The position numbers and the translations under genes are program-made. The notes below the pieces were generated by a model. That model was not told the origin of the DNA, did not search any database, and saw nothing but the letters and a program-made list of their open reading frames with translations. From Ceratopteris richardii (taxonomy: Eukaryota > Streptophyta > Polypodiopsida > Polypodiales > Pteridaceae), in NCBI GenBank assembly GCA_020310875.1, contig CM035420.1, forward strand, positions 185,196,880 through 185,260,879: a DNA stretch of 64,000 nt, read 5' to 3'. Below are positions 47,440 to 59,953 of the stretch, piece after piece (position 1 is the first letter of the stretch; each line of letters starts with the position of its first letter).

Positions 47440-50400
47440 ATTCATATATTCTCACAGAACCAGCTGCGAAGTTTTCAACATGGCTGAGGTGGCAGGAACT
47501 AGCTCTCAAACAGAAACAAGCCAGCAAGTGGTGGACTTAGACAGTTTATCCGTTTTGCCTGAGACAAATGAAAGACCAGAAGAATTGCAGGCCATCAAAA
47601 TCATACCTATTGCGGACCCTCCCAGTGGCCATACCATGCCTGTCAGAAAAGCTTCCCACTGGTTTAGTGAAGTGGCAGGACCCTTGGGAGAGGGAACGTA
47701 CCTATGGGAATCAGAGTTGGACTTCAATGGGAAGCAAGGCAAATACCATTTCTTTACAAGAGAATTCGAGAAGTTACAAAATGCAGAAGGTCTACGTTCG
47801 ATATGGGAGAAGGCAGGATTGGATGCATATTTCAGTGCACGGATCCCAAAGCCTGACTTAATGCGCTACTACTATCTCATCAACACCTTGACTCCAAACA
47901 AGAACCCAAAAGGTGCAAGCTCATTTGTGATTCCTGATAAAGGGGAATGAGCTCAAGAGGTTCAGGCTATCAAACAACTTGGTGAGAGAGGCTCTAGATA
48001 TGCGCGGAATGCATATTCCTACAGAGAAGGAAACCCTAGTACCGGATTACATGAAGAATCGAAGTCTCACCAAACTCAAGGACATGGTGTCCATGACACC
48101 TAATATTGCAATACACCTTCGCATGTGCATGCAACACTTTGCTTTTCCTGCCCAAGATAGATTCACCATGCCGCCCAAAAAGATTTGGTTTAGTTTGTAT
48201 CTGGCAGAGACACAGAGCCTCACCATCAACTTACCCCACTGGATAATTGATCAGATACACCTAGCTCACAAACGATGGCCGCGGAAACAGGTTTTATATG
48301 GGTGCTGTGCTCTGACGAGAATAATTTATAGGTGTTTGGCTTATGACATCCCTATTCAACGGGCCCTAATGTGGAATCGTGTAGAGCAGTTTAGAGGCAG
48401 GACATCCGCTAGACCCCCTTCTAAGAAGATGAGAGGTACTGTCCAAGTCCCTTGTGCTCAACCACGTGGAGCCACCCTAACACCAGAAGTCACCCCTCCA
48501 CCCCGAAGAGTCCGCCCATTCACACTCCGACTTCCAAGACGCAGCACCGATGGTTCTACCTTGATATTCCCTCCCATCCCAACCGATCTTGAATTTCCTA
48601 GTGGTGCACCTTTGGAAGAACTCACGAATGAAGATTTCGAACAATTATTACAAGATGTAGAGCTGGAGGCAGAAGAGGCACAACAAGTGGAGAATGTGCA
48701 AACACAGGCAACAACCTCCCAAGTACCTGTCACCACAGTTGAAGTGGATGAAGAGGATGATGAAGATGAAGAACAGGAGGAAGATGAGGAGGATTATGAT
48801 CAAGAGCATCAAGATGAGCAACAAGAAGTGCCATAACTTGTAGGTGCACCAGCATATACAGCTCAACTACAAAGGTTATACGACACAATCAAAGCAATAC
48901 AAGAAAGGCATCAACTCTCTCTTGTGTCAGGTCAAGCTTTGATGCAAGAAATGCTATCAGATGATGGGGTGGATCAACATTTCATTGACACCCTCAAATT
49001 AGTGTCAGAATCTTTAGGAGTTCCGGAGGCTGTCCACACAGCAGTCCGCTAGTCCGTGAGGTATGACAAACGCAGAGTTGACACATTACCACGCGTAGGT
49101 AAGACTATCAAGATACCCGTCACAGAACAAGAAGTACCCATTGAAACCACAGCTACCCCCACCACCACCATTAACCTCTCTGCTGAAACCTTTGTTCAGA
49201 CATCACCCATCTCACCCCAGCATCCCCCATCACCACCTTCTCCACCCCCACCACCACCTCCCACCATGGAAGAAACGACAGTCATCACCTCTACCTTCAC
49301 TTATAAACCATCCTCATTCACATCATTCTCATGTCGAGAACCCACCTCACAAGACACCCTCTTCTCTTTCATCACCAATCCCTTGTACACTTCAACCCTT
49401 CTACCCTCCGAACCCATTATTGGCCATCCCATAATTCCAAGTGTGGTTGGAAACCCGGCACCCACCGAAGGCACCCTGTGTTTCCCAGCCTATTCCCCAA
49501 TACGGGTACCTCCATTCCATGACCCTCACTTCTCATCTGGCCCCTACACCTCTTTCAACCTGACCTCACCACCCCAATACCCGTCCTTTGTGGAGCAGTT
49601 CATCCGCTCTCTAATGTTTCAGAGGCACATTTCCCCACTGTTCGCAACGACATCAATTTACACGAACACCACACTCACTTCACCTACCATACCCACCTAC
49701 ATGGTAGCCCATGTACACACCACTCTGTCTGACCCAATGGACATTTCACCCACCACAGCACCTCTCCCCACGATTCCACCATCTCCCCCTCCCTTACCCC
49801 CCACCTCACAAATGCCCAATGGTACGTCACAGATCTTGGCAAGCATTTGCGATCAAGGTACGCAACAATAAAGAATGCTCCGCTTGGGTTAACTATCCAT
49901 ATTTTGCTCCACCTCGAGGGACCCCAACCGTAGCCTACATGATATCAACAATTCGGCACTGGTCTACACGTCTAAATAATGTACCCGACATAGCAGTGAA
50001 AATGTGTATGAAGATATTCGAGCTCATGACCATTGTCTTCAAAACCTTTCGGAATGTACAAGCTCCATACATCTCTGCCCCTTGATTCTCTCAAGTTAAC
50101 AAGGATTTAGTCTACGACATGAGCCAGACTCCCTCGGTTACTATAATCTTTGCCTGGCATGCACGAATAAAGTACTTACCCGCATGCTTCAAGCAGACAT
50201 TTGAGGAAATGTTCTCTACGGGATTCTGGGAATATCATTCAGAAATTTTCATTCCCAGACCCACATATTTGCTACATCTATTCGCAGTAGAACAAGCGAT
50301 CCATGCATATCAGTTATGTCTTCCACATCCGGACATTCCAGGACCAATTGATTGGGATCGTATGATGACAGACTTGGCCAGAGGTCTACGCATACAAGAA

Positions 50401-50479
50401 CATTAGCTTGCCACTCAGGTTGTGAAATATTACATCCAACACTCCCAGCAACAAGGGTCTGTCAGGGACGACAGACGCG
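47440..50479 (+). pseudogene. Element B ORF2/ORF3 region (unknown function, degraded)
   Basis: The region begins with an acceptor-like TATTCTCACAG (ending 47457) and the methionine of MAEVAGTSS at 47480. The ORF2-like part has GPLGEGTYLWESELD, MQHFAFPAQDRF and CCALTRIIYRCLAYDIPI, then acidic and Pro-rich stretches. The ORF3-like part has HARIKYLPACFKQTFEEMF, GFWEYHSEIF and DLARGLRIQEH. Both are related to the frames of C, and the ORF3 part is shorter than C's. No signal peptide or membrane segment is evident. Fossil with several breaks. Confidence 0.8.
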
Positions 50480-50492
50480 AGAGAGGGGGGGG
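50480..50492 (+). other. Polypurine tract of element B
   Basis: AGAGAGGGGGGGG directly before the 3' LTR. Confidence 0.85.
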
Positions 50493-51127
50493 TGTTGAGA
50501 GCAGTATGGGCACCCAAGGACTGACTAGACAAGGAAGCCAGCGGAGAGAGTCATAGCGAGGTGAAGGATTGAGTAGACAAAGCAGTCGATGAAAATCTGG
50601 CAGATAGGCCCTTCAAATTTTTCCAAATCAACATCTTTATAACAGTGATTCTTATCACTAACAATCATTGTAAATACCATTTCATATTTTTGTAGCTCCA
50701 TTTTGTGCAAGCCAAGGAGTCCTTGAGCTTGAGGAGGCTTAGAAGTACCTACATATCAATTTTCGTATTTTTTAGACTCCGTTTAAGCCCTCAAATTGGC
50801 CCTGGAACCTAATTTTTAACTAGGCCGGACACCAGGTCTGGACAGGGCCAAAACCTAGTCAAAAACTATAAATAGAGCTAGAGAGCTCATTTTTGAGGTT
50901 AGATTGTAATTGAAATGAACTTGTAAGAGCTTTTTGAAAAGTAATCTAAGAACTCCATTGCTTCTCACTCTTTGTCTTGCCGTGTGTGCGCGTGTGTGTG
51001 TATGTGTGTGCATGTTTGTGTGCTCCTCACTCACGCACTTGTGCCTCCACTTGCTCGAGGTCTTCATACCATCCTCACGTCTTCCCGGATTGACAATAAA
51101 GGAGGTGCTATTCATCACTGAGCTACA
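50493..51127 (+). repeat. 3' LTR of element B
   Basis: 635-bp partner of 5580-6214, preceded by a polypurine tract. Confidence 0.95.
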
Positions 51128-51132
51128 AATGC
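51128..51132. repeat. Right target-site duplication of element B (AATGC)
   Basis: Perfect copy of 5575-5579, directly after the terminal GAGCTACA of the 3' LTR. Confidence 0.95.
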
Positions 51133-52324
51133 TTTCTTGAATCGATGGATTTCTGAGGAAGTGTATATGGCACAACCTCCTGGATATGAGGATGCACATT
51201 ATCCTAACTATGTATGCAAACTAAAGAAAGCTTTGTATGGATTGAAGCAAGCTCCAAGAGCTTGGAATTTCATATTGGTGACTTATTTGCAGGACCAAGG
51301 ATTCAAAGCTAGCAAGGCGGATACCTCTTTGTTCATAAAGAAGAATGGATCTGAAGTGATCTATTTATGTGTGTATGTTGATGATATTATTATCACAGGC
51401 AATGATCTTGAAGGAATCAAACAGGTAAAGAGTCAAATGAAGAAGGAGTTCAAAATAAGTGACCTCGGACCACTCACTTATTTTCTTGGATTGGAGTTGA
51501 TCTACACAGATTCAGGTATATACATCACACAAAGGAAGTATGTCCATGACATGCTCGTCAAGTTCAAGATGGAAAATACCAAGTGTGCAGGTACACCTAT
51601 GGAGCAAAATCATAAGCTTAGTGCTTATGAAGGAGAGCCAATTGAAGACATCACAAGCTATCAAAGCTTTGTTGGAAGTTTGAACTATGCAACACTCACA
51701 AGGGTGGATATATGCTATAGTGTTAGCATATTGAATCAGTTTATGCATAAGCTGAGAAGACCACATATGGAAGCGGCCAAGAGAGTCCTCAAGTACCTAA
51801 AGGGGACCATGAATGAAGGTTTGTTCTATTCATATACTTCAGATATTGAGCTAAAGGTCTACTCGGATGCAGATTGGGCCGGATCTAAAGATGATAGAAG
51901 AAGCACATCAGGGTATATATCATTTGCAGGTTCAAAAATCATTTCTTGGTCATCGAAGAAGCAACCAACGGTGGCATTATCTTCTACTGAAGCAGAATAT
52001 AGAGGTTTGGCTAATGCAACTCAAGAAATCATGTGGTTAAAGTCTTTGTACACAGATCTTGGACTTCATTCTTCAACACCTCATATTTTTGGTGACAACA
52101 CAAGCTCACTACATCTAGCAGCTAATCCGGTATACCATGCTAGAACCAAGCATATTGAAGTCCACTACCATTACGTAAGGGAGAAGCTAATGAGCAAGGA
52201 TATTCAACTATCCTATGTCTCTACAGATATGCAATGTGCGGACATGTTGACTAAAGCTCTTGATGGTACAAAATTAAGTAGATTCAAGTTGATGATTGGC
52301 TTGCAGGAAATCAAGGACAATTGA
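51133..52324 (+). pseudogene. Copia pol, right part (rest of RT and RNase H)
   Basis: Resumes right after the AATGC duplication of B. It encodes the second half of the RT (EEVYMAQPPGYE, LYGLKQAPRAWN, YVDDIIITG near 51375) and the Copia RNase H (YSDADWAGSKDDRRSTSGY, ALSSTEAEY, KHIEVHYHYVREK, ADMLTKAL). The end of pol is just upstream of the polypurine tract, as usual in Copia. Confidence 0.93.
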
Positions 52325-52356
52325 AGACTTATTTGAAGGCCAAGCATGTTAGGCTT

Positions 52357-52366
52357 GAGGGGGAAC
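52357..52366 (+). other. Polypurine tract of the Copia element
   Basis: GAGGGGGAAC directly before the 3' LTR; the second Copia copy has GAGGGGGAGC in the same place (61711-61720). Confidence 0.85.
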
Positions 52367-53444
52367 TGTTGGTGCATTTTACCCAAGCCTACATGCTTGA
52401 TATATTTGATATCATCCTCATTTGTAAGCCACATGAGTAGTCATGTGAACACCTCTTGTAAAAGAGTTCATTTTATCTCTTGTAAATGGAAAAAGAAAAA
52501 AGGAAAAGAATGGCTTACCTCATGCATGATGTAAAAGCAAATTCGTGGCTCTAACTACCAAAATCATGAATTTTTGAGCTGAGGGAATATCTCCTAACTT
52601 TGGGGATCACTTTTAGGTGGAGCCATTCGAATTCGAATTCAAAACTCCCTCCAAGAATAGCTATAAAAGGAGCAAGAAGGAAGAGGCGATTAGCAAGCCT
52701 TGTACGTGACCACTTCATGTCATTTTGTAGAGATTGAAGAGCTTACTCCATAGCTCTATCATTCTACTCCCATTGTGCAAAGATTCATTGCCAATGTAGT
52801 TGTAATCATATGTGAATCTATACATTTATTATCATCTACTTCTCTGTTTTGTTCTCTGTTATACTCACTCAGAGCAGTACCTTCAGAAGGTCATATCGCG
52901 AGTTTTACTGAACCTTTTTCAGTGATTTAATGTGCGTTGGATAGCTCTTACTGGCTAGTTTCTGCATATCAATTTTCAAGGTCATTGGATTAATAGTTTT
53001 GAAGATATCTGCAATTTACTGCTCACTGGTCTATCTTTGCAGAGCCCCGAGAATGGTGGGCATGTTCTAGAAATTGATGAAACCTTTTCTCAGTGCTCAG
53101 TCCATCATTTGAAGTGTTTTAACTTGGATTGGGAAGCTTGCTAAGTCTATTTGCTATGCCCAAAGGGAAGTTTTCTAATTCCTTGCAGGTTGAGAGCACT
53201 GTTCATTTTTTCTAGCAGGTGTATGTCCAAAAATAGCAAGTTTTGGGAGCTAGTCATTTCGCAACTAGTCTGTCTTGACTTAAACTTTTGGGATACATGT
53301 TCCAAAGTACTTGGCTGATATTTTGGTGGATTTAGGAAGCTTAAAGGGTCTACTAATAAAATCTGAAGTCTCAGTTGGCTGGTGTGAAGCTGGTTATAGC
53401 GGCACCTACTCATCTTTGGATTGCATCCACCATCTCTCTTCACA
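52367..53444 (+). repeat. 3' LTR of the Copia element
   Basis: A 1078-bp partner of the 5' LTR, preceded by a polypurine tract and followed by the ATCTG duplication. Confidence 0.96.
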
Positions 53445-53449
53445 ATCTG
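53445..53449. repeat. Right target-site duplication of the Copia element (ATCTG)
   Basis: Perfect copy of 1453-1457 directly after the second Copia LTR. Confidence 0.95.
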
Positions 53450-56400
53450 TGGCTACAATAATGTATTCGGCATCGGAGTTTATTGCTGGGGGGTTAATGG
53501 GACCTATAAAGTCTACACCCCATTTTGAAAATGCACATCCTCCCATCATTGGTCTTAGAGGCATCTCATCTTTTCTGATCGGATATTATGCACGTTGGCA
53601 GGTACCACATTTCTTCACATAGGTATGTGCATCCATATGAAGAGTGGGCCACCAAAGTATTGAGAATAGAATGGTCTTAATTACTCAGTCAGGACCAAAG
53701 TGTCCACCTGCAACACCACTATGTGCAGTTTCTAAGAGTTTCAAATATTCTGATTCATGAATGCACAATCTTAGGTACCCGTCTTCTCCTCTTTGGTATA
53801 GGTTTTTCTCCACCTAAGGCATAGTCCTGAGCCTCTTGCTCCATACTTTGTCTTCTTGCTAGACTAGCCTCGTTCGGTGGTGTCCTTGATCTCATAAATT
53901 CTACCATGGAGCACTCCAATCTAGAATTGATGACATGTGATACAGAGTCGCATGTTCCATTGGGGCTCTCTCCTGGCACACTGGAAAATTCTTAATCCAC
54001 TCATGTATTTCTTTGTCCATGCTAGGCAAATACACTCCTAAACGTTTTAGATTCTACAATATTCGTTGGTTAGAGTAGTGATTTCCTAGTAATCCTTCAT
54101 GGACTTGTTGCAACCAACTGCTATGTTCATCTTCCTCAACACAACAAGCCAATACCCCCTTTGTACCTTGCTTGTACATACTTCCTGCCAATATTTGATA
54201 TTTTTGTGATTTTACAATTTCATCTTTGTTTGTTTTTACATTCTTATTTGCAGGTCCAAAGGTTAGGACATGTACCAACTTATTTGCCCATTTAGGAACA
54301 ACTTCTAAATTGAACAAATAAGCATCAGGTAGTTCATCAGACACTCCTTGCGGTGGCTCTCCTAAAGTGATGTGAGAAAGATGGTCCGCCCTAAGGTGGG
54401 TCGTACCTTTCCTGACAACAACTTCAGAGTCGTATTCCATTAGTAAGAGAAACCATCTTACTAAGCATCCTGTATTGCAAGGTTTATTGATCAAATATAG
54501 TAAAGCTTGATGATCAATGAAAAACTTGAACTTGTTGGCCAATAGATAGTGTCTAAACTTCTTCATAGCATATACCATGCCTAAACCTTCTTGCTCGATT
54601 GTCGTATGATTTCGTGCAGCTGCATTAAATTGCCTACTAGCATATGCTATTGGTAAATCTACATTTCCTTCACCTGTGGGTTGTGCTAGCACACATCCTA
54701 TTGCGTAATTGGATGCATCCACATAGACATGGAATGGCTTATTCCAATCATGAGTGGTCAGTATTGGTGTTGAGCACAAACGTCTCTTCAGCTCATTGAA
54801 GGAATTTTTGCATTCATCGTTCCACTCAAAGTTTGTTAGCAAGGCATAAAGAGGTTTGGCTATGATTGCATACATGTGGATGAACCTGCGATAATATCCA
54901 CAATGGCCCATAAAGGCTTGTACCTCTTTAACATTCCTTGGCCTGGGCAGCTCCGCTATGGCTCTTACTTTTTCCTCATCTGTTAATATTCCATTCTTAG
55001 AAACAATGTGACCTAATAATATTTTACCTTGTCTTACCATTAACACACACTTCTTTGGGTTCAGACACACTTGATATTCTCTACACTTGTTGAAAATCTA
55101 TCTGAGCTCAGGGATGTGGAGTCTTCTTTCTTGGGAATGAGCACATAAATCATCCACATATACTTCTAAGCTCTTTCGTAAGAACTCTTTGAAGACATGA
55201 TACATGAGCCTTTGGAATGTTGCAGGTGCATTGGTGAGCCCAAATGGCATCACACAAAATGCAAAGATTCCCCATTCTGTGGCAAAAGCTATTTTGTATT
55301 GATCTTTTGGGGCAATGGCTACTTGGTTGTAACCTGAAAATCCATCAAGGAAGCTATAAACTTCCTTGCCTGCAACACGCTCCAGTAAATGTTTGGTGAT
55401 TGGAAGCGGATAACTATCTCGAATCATAGCAGCATTAACTTTTTTAAGGTTAATACACACTCACAACTTTCCATTCTTCTTGGCCACTACTACAATGGGG
55501 GACACCCATTCAGTGTGCTCAATCTCATAGATAAATCCACCTTCTATCAACCTGTCGATTTCTTCTTTTATTTTAGCTGCATAAGTGTCATTATATGTGT
55601 AGGGCTTTTGTTTAGTGGGCTTGGCATCAGCGCTCATGGGGATAGTATGAGATCAAATTTTTGGATCTACTCCCCTCAAATCTCTATAGTGCCATGCAAA
55701 CACCTCCCTATATTCCCTTAATAGAGCTACAAGCTCTGCTTCTTCTTTTGCACTTAGGTCATCTCCTATGTATGTACATCTCTCTTCGTTCTCTTCAATG
55801 GTCACTACAATCTTTTTGGTCTTTTTTTTATTGTCATATGCTTCTCCTATGATGGCCTCTCTCTTAAGCATTCGTACCTGTCATATGCTTGTGGTCTTAC
55901 TTGTCTCAGTTGGGGCCTGGGATTAGGATTCGTGTACATGATACTCGAGTATTCTGGCTCCCAATTTTGTTCCGTAGGTGGTGCCTCATATTGATACGAA
56001 TAATTCTCACTAGGCTCAGGTGAATCTGTGTAATAAGCTTGTGGACTACCTTCATGGGAGTAGTCTGAACTATGAGCATGAGAGTCACTATCTGGTATCA
56101 ATGGGGTTAGTGGCACCAATGCTCTATTAGGGTTCTCCTCCGCCATCGTATACTTAACTGGAATCACATTGGCAAGAGCTGGCGGTTGGTTTCCAAGTAC
56201 AAGTTGTGCCCTATATGGTGTCTGATATTATTGTTGTGGCCTATAATATGACTGTTGGTATTGGTTTTGAAACCTACCTTGCTGGTAAGGTTGCTGATAA
56301 TTTTGTTTGACAACCTGCCTATTGTAGGGACAATCTTGAGCCGTGTGATTTGTGTATTTTCTCTCAATGGTGCAATATAGAGCATTAGGGTTTCCTTGGG

Positions 56401-58329
56401 GTTGAGCCATCATTGGGAAAAAATTAGCCATGTGATCTCCTTTACAGTTGTAACATCGCTTCAATGAGGTGACGCTTGGCATTTGTCTATTTTGGACTCC
56501 TAGCTTTTTGGCAACCTGCTCCGCTCTCATCTATCTCAGTGGAGGTTCTGGAGGTATGACTAGAAGAACTGTCAGAATCCTTGTAGAGTTTGGACAATCC
56601 TAACTTCTCACCCAAGTTGTCTTCTATGTCAATACACATTCACACACACTCTTCTATAGATCTAGGCTCTTTCAAGTACACATATGATCTTAACTTGGTG
56701 CTTAGTAAGCCATCTAAAAACAAGGCCACTTGTTTGGCTGGTGTGGGTAACTCTCAAATAGGGTATCTTTCTATGTACTGTCTGAACCTTCTTCGTGCAA
56801 GTCGCATTGTTTCTTGAGGTGTATGCTTGAAGCTATGGATCAAGGATGATGTGTTATGCCTAATACCACTCTTGGAAAATTCTACAATGAATTCTTCTAG
56901 CAGTTGACCTATCTCTCGATAATTACGACTATTCAAGGGTTGAAGCCAAGCCAAGGTAGTACCCTTGAGAGTCAAACCAAATGCCTCAAACAGGCTGAAC
57001 AAATCCTCTACTTGTTCATCTCTTAAAACTTGTTTGAACTCAGCCACATGATCATAAGGATCTCCAAATCCATCAAAATAGTTCTTCATTGTCTTAACCA
57101 CTTTAGAGGGTCTAAGGGTTCTTGAGTGCTCTCATGGTCTAAGTAATGGAAAATCATGTTCATCTCTTTGACGCCTTTGTACTCTATGTCTCTCCCTGTT
57201 AGGTCTTTCAGTTCCTAATCCTGATTGGTCTCTACTCACTGTGTGTGCAAAGCTTACCTGAGGTCTCTCTTTGGTTCTTTCCCTCTAGGTTTCATGAGCC
57301 TTGGATGATCTTGCTCCTTGGATACCATGGGAAACACTAGATCTTGGTGGAGGGAAAGTTGATTCACCCTTCCAAGTGTATGCATGCCTATCCTGCTCTA
57401 TTACCAAGAACATTTTCTCAGATGTGTGATCTAGATAGACAACTTTCCCTGGTGTCTCCGGATCCTTGAACTCATGCATGGTAACTACAGGGCTAGGTTG
57501 ATTTGGCTTGAATCTCCAAAAGGCTTCCTCTGTTTCTCTATTCAAGAATAGCTCTATACTTTTGTTATCTTGAGGGATCCAATCTGGAGTGATCACTCTA
57601 GTCAAGTCTGACATACCTCTGGGAGTCTTGGGTTGTGTCCTAGGTCCCCTTGCTCTAGGTCTCCTAGCTCGTTCTCAGGAATGATATTTCCAAATTCATT
57701 TGTCCTGTCTGGTAGGCTGGTAACCACATACATGGTTCCTTCCTTATCAATGTATGACCCCTCTTAGAACTTGACCATTGGGTGTTCAAGTCCAAAGGGT
57801 TGATGTGGATTTTTGAGTTGAACCACTGATCACCTCAGGCCATCCTCATAGATGTGTGCACCTAATTGGTTGGTCCTGATATATTCCAATTGTGTCTTAT
57901 AGGGACCTTCTGGTGTCTGTAAATAGGAAGTACCTAAGCTACGTGTGGGTCTCTCCATGTTGAAGGACATTTCTGAGTCACTTGTGTCGGAACTTAGCAC
58001 GTAGGGATAACCACTTACTTGTTGAGCCCAAGACTTGGTTGTATGGTTGACACTCGCCTCAGATGATCTAATGCTTTGCCTATCCTTGCCTTAGTGTCTA
58101 CTAGATCTCAGGTTCATAAGCTTATCTTCTAGTCCAATAATTCCCCTTTGTATTGCTCAAAATCCCTTGGAGTCCCTTGCTTCCTAGGCCCACCTGTGGG
58201 TCAAATTCAAAATAGCTTTCCAACGAGCTTTCCAACGAACCCAAGATCACAACAAACATATTTTGTATGACAAACTTATGCCAATTCAGGGTTTTGGGGG
58301 TTAAAACAAGGAAACAAGACCTCTCTGGG

Positions 58330-58875
58330 ATTGCTTCAAAACAGGTGACACACGACACTTGGTAAGTATCGGCGATACTTGGAAGCAGATGATACACGAT
58401 ACTTGGAATTCCACGACACACGATATTTTGGAAGTCACGACACACGACACCCGAGGGATATCGCGACACTTGACACCTAAATGGTCATGACATTCGACAT
58501 CTGGCAGATGTCACGACACTTGTCAGATATTGCGACACTTGAGGTCCGACGACATGCGATACTTGCTGAGATGTCACATCACTTGATGTCCACGACACTC
58601 GACACCTGACAGTCATGACACACGACACTTAGCAGATGTCGCGACACTTGATGTCCACGACACTCGACACCTGAGGAATATTGCGACACTTGAAGGTCAC
58701 AGATATCGTGACACTTGGCCACATGACACCTAGTTGGTCACGATACTCGACACCTAAGCGGTGACAACACACGACACTCGTCAGATATCGTGACACTTGA
58801 TATCTACCAGATATTGCGACACACAGGAATTCAAGTATCATGACACTTGAACTCAACCGGTCACGACACTTGGAT
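58330..58875 (-). repeat. Degenerate leader tandem repeat of element A
   Basis: An array of roughly 18-25 bp imperfect units built on CGACACTTG/CGACACTCGACACC, many of which contain TCGCGA or a one-base variant. It occupies the same place, between primer site and gag, as the arrays in B and C. Units are much more diverged than in C, as expected of an older copy. The rest of the leader (58110-58330 and 58875-59297) shows no reading frame I can support; a donor-like GTAAGAC lies at 59264-59270 on the minus strand. Confidence 0.75.
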
Positions 58876-59297
58876 TTTTTGGAGTCTAAATTCAAAATCT
58901 TTTGCAAATATGAGTACCTTGTGTCCTTGTCACTCCTATGTGCTTGTAGATGCAAAATCTATCTTCAAACTCATGATACCACACTCACAAAACTTGGCAC
59001 AGGTTGTGTCACGTCTGAAACTGATCACTCCATTTTTTGGGTATTTTGGTAGTATTTCTTCAGTGCTTCAATTCTGCACCCCCTCTAAGCTTCTTGCTCG
59101 CAACCACAAATGAAATACAAGGTAAATGTACACTAAAAGATGGAAAATTTGAGAAAATGAAGGTGGGTGGAGATGGTGATGATGATGAAGATGAAGGAGA
59201 AGAAAAACTCAGAAACTCAACTGAAAATGGTGATTTTTTTACCTTCCAAGGTCGCTACTCTATGTCTTACCATCACACGCTCATCCTCCAAGCTCTC

Positions 59298-59315
59298 TCC
59301 CCGGCAACGACGCCA
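59298..59315 (-). other. Primer binding site of element A (tRNA-Asp type)
   Basis: Read on the minus strand it is TGGCGTCGTTGCCGGGGA, one mismatch from the complement of the 3' end of plant tRNA-Asp. It sits 7 nt inside the LTR, the same kind of offset as in B and C. Confidence 0.85.
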
Positions 59316-59322
59316 AATTTGG

Positions 59323-59953
59323 TGTCACTCTAGCACAATGGCAAGTGCCAATGTGAGGAGGTTCACCTCATAAATGTCAATCCGCAGAGACGTGAGGACT
59401 AGTATGAAGACTATGAGCAAGCGATGGCACAAGTGCGTGAGTGAAAGCACACAAGCATGCACACACATACACACACACACACGCACACAAGGTAAGAGCA
59501 AAGAGTGGAACGATGGAAGATCTTCGATTACAAAAGAACTCTATTACAAAGCTCAAATCTACAACAAGCTAACCTCAAAAATGAGCTCTCTAGCACTTTT
59601 TATAGTTTTTTGAGTGGTTTTGGCCCTGTCCAGACCAAGTGTCCCGCCTAGTTAAAAATTAGGTTCTAGGGCTTAGTTGGGGGCTCAAACAGAGTCTAAA
59701 AATTATGAAAATTGGTAGGATGATAGTTCTAATATCCTCAAGCTTGAGGACTCCTCGGCTTGAACAAAATGGAGTTGCAAAAATGAAAAATGGTATTTAC
59801 AATGGTTTTTAGCGATAAAAATCACTATTTGTATAGGGATTTCTTCTGAAAATTTGACAGATGCTTCTTGGAGCTCCCTACTTGCTCCTTCTTCTTGTGT
59901 GTCCACTTCCTTGATGCACTTCCATGCTTTATCCTTGACCTTGAGCTTCAACA
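59323..59953 (-). repeat. 5' LTR of element A
   Basis: A 631-bp LTR beginning TGTTGAAGC (at 59953, reading leftwards) and ending GAGTGACA at 59323. It shares with the LTRs of B, C and E the TATA segment, the block reading GAGCTCATTTTTGAGG, a long TG-rich run and the CAAGCCGAGGAGTCCTC block. Only the first part (U3) differs from the others. Its partner LTR lies outside the window, so no age can be read from it. Confidence 0.85.

Larger units (their letters stand above)
5580..51127 (+). mobile_element. Ty3/Gypsy element B (about 15.4 kb of its own sequence), nested in Copia and hosting D and C
   Basis: LTRs at 5580-6214 and 50493-51127 (635 bp each), with a perfect AATGC duplication (5575-5579 and 51128-51132) inside the Copia RT. 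Order: LTR, tRNA-Asp-type primer site, leader with tandem array, gag, protease, RT, RNase H, two zinc modules and integrase. Then come the second retropepsin-like domain, the ORF2 and ORF3 regions, a polypurine tract and the LTR. It is interrupted by D in the integrase and by C just after the integrase. LTR divergence is about 2 percent (some 14 differences). Degraded, with about ten breaks besides the insertions. Confidence 0.95.
1458..53444 (+). mobile_element. Ty1/Copia retrotransposon (about 6.4 kb) split by a 45.5-kb nested Gypsy stack
   Basis: The outer ends are near-identical LTRs (1458-2534 and 52367-53444), both TG...CA. The element has an initiator tRNA-Met primer site, the Copia order gag, protease, integrase, RT, RNase H, and a polypurine tract. 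The 5-bp duplication ATCTG lies on both sides (1453-1457 and 53445-53449) and interrupts the integrase of element A. Element B splits the RT region at 5580-51127. LTR divergence is about 3 percent by eye, the oldest measurable element here. Apart from the insertion it has perhaps one or two breaks. Confidence 0.96.
53445..59953 (-). mobile_element. Ty3/Gypsy element A, 5' part (LTR, leader, gag, RT, RNase H, integrase zinc modules)
   Basis: Continuation of element A to the right of the nested Copia. Reading leftwards from 59953 there is a 5' LTR (59953-59323), a tRNA-Asp-type primer site, a leader with a degenerate tandem array, gag (about 58110-55900) with a CYNCKGDH knuckle, and the reverse transcriptase and RNase H (about 55600-54300). 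The RT has the motifs VCINLKKVN-like, GFSGYNQVAI and YVDD. The duplicated integrase zinc modules follow at about 54230-53640. The sequence is clearly homologous to B and C but more diverged. Degraded with many breaks, consistent with being the host of every later insertion. Confidence 0.9.

Noticed and set aside
53311-53622. Plus-strand frame across the right end of the Copia LTR
   Set aside because: It runs from LTR into minus-strand integrase sequence and has no resemblance to any protein.
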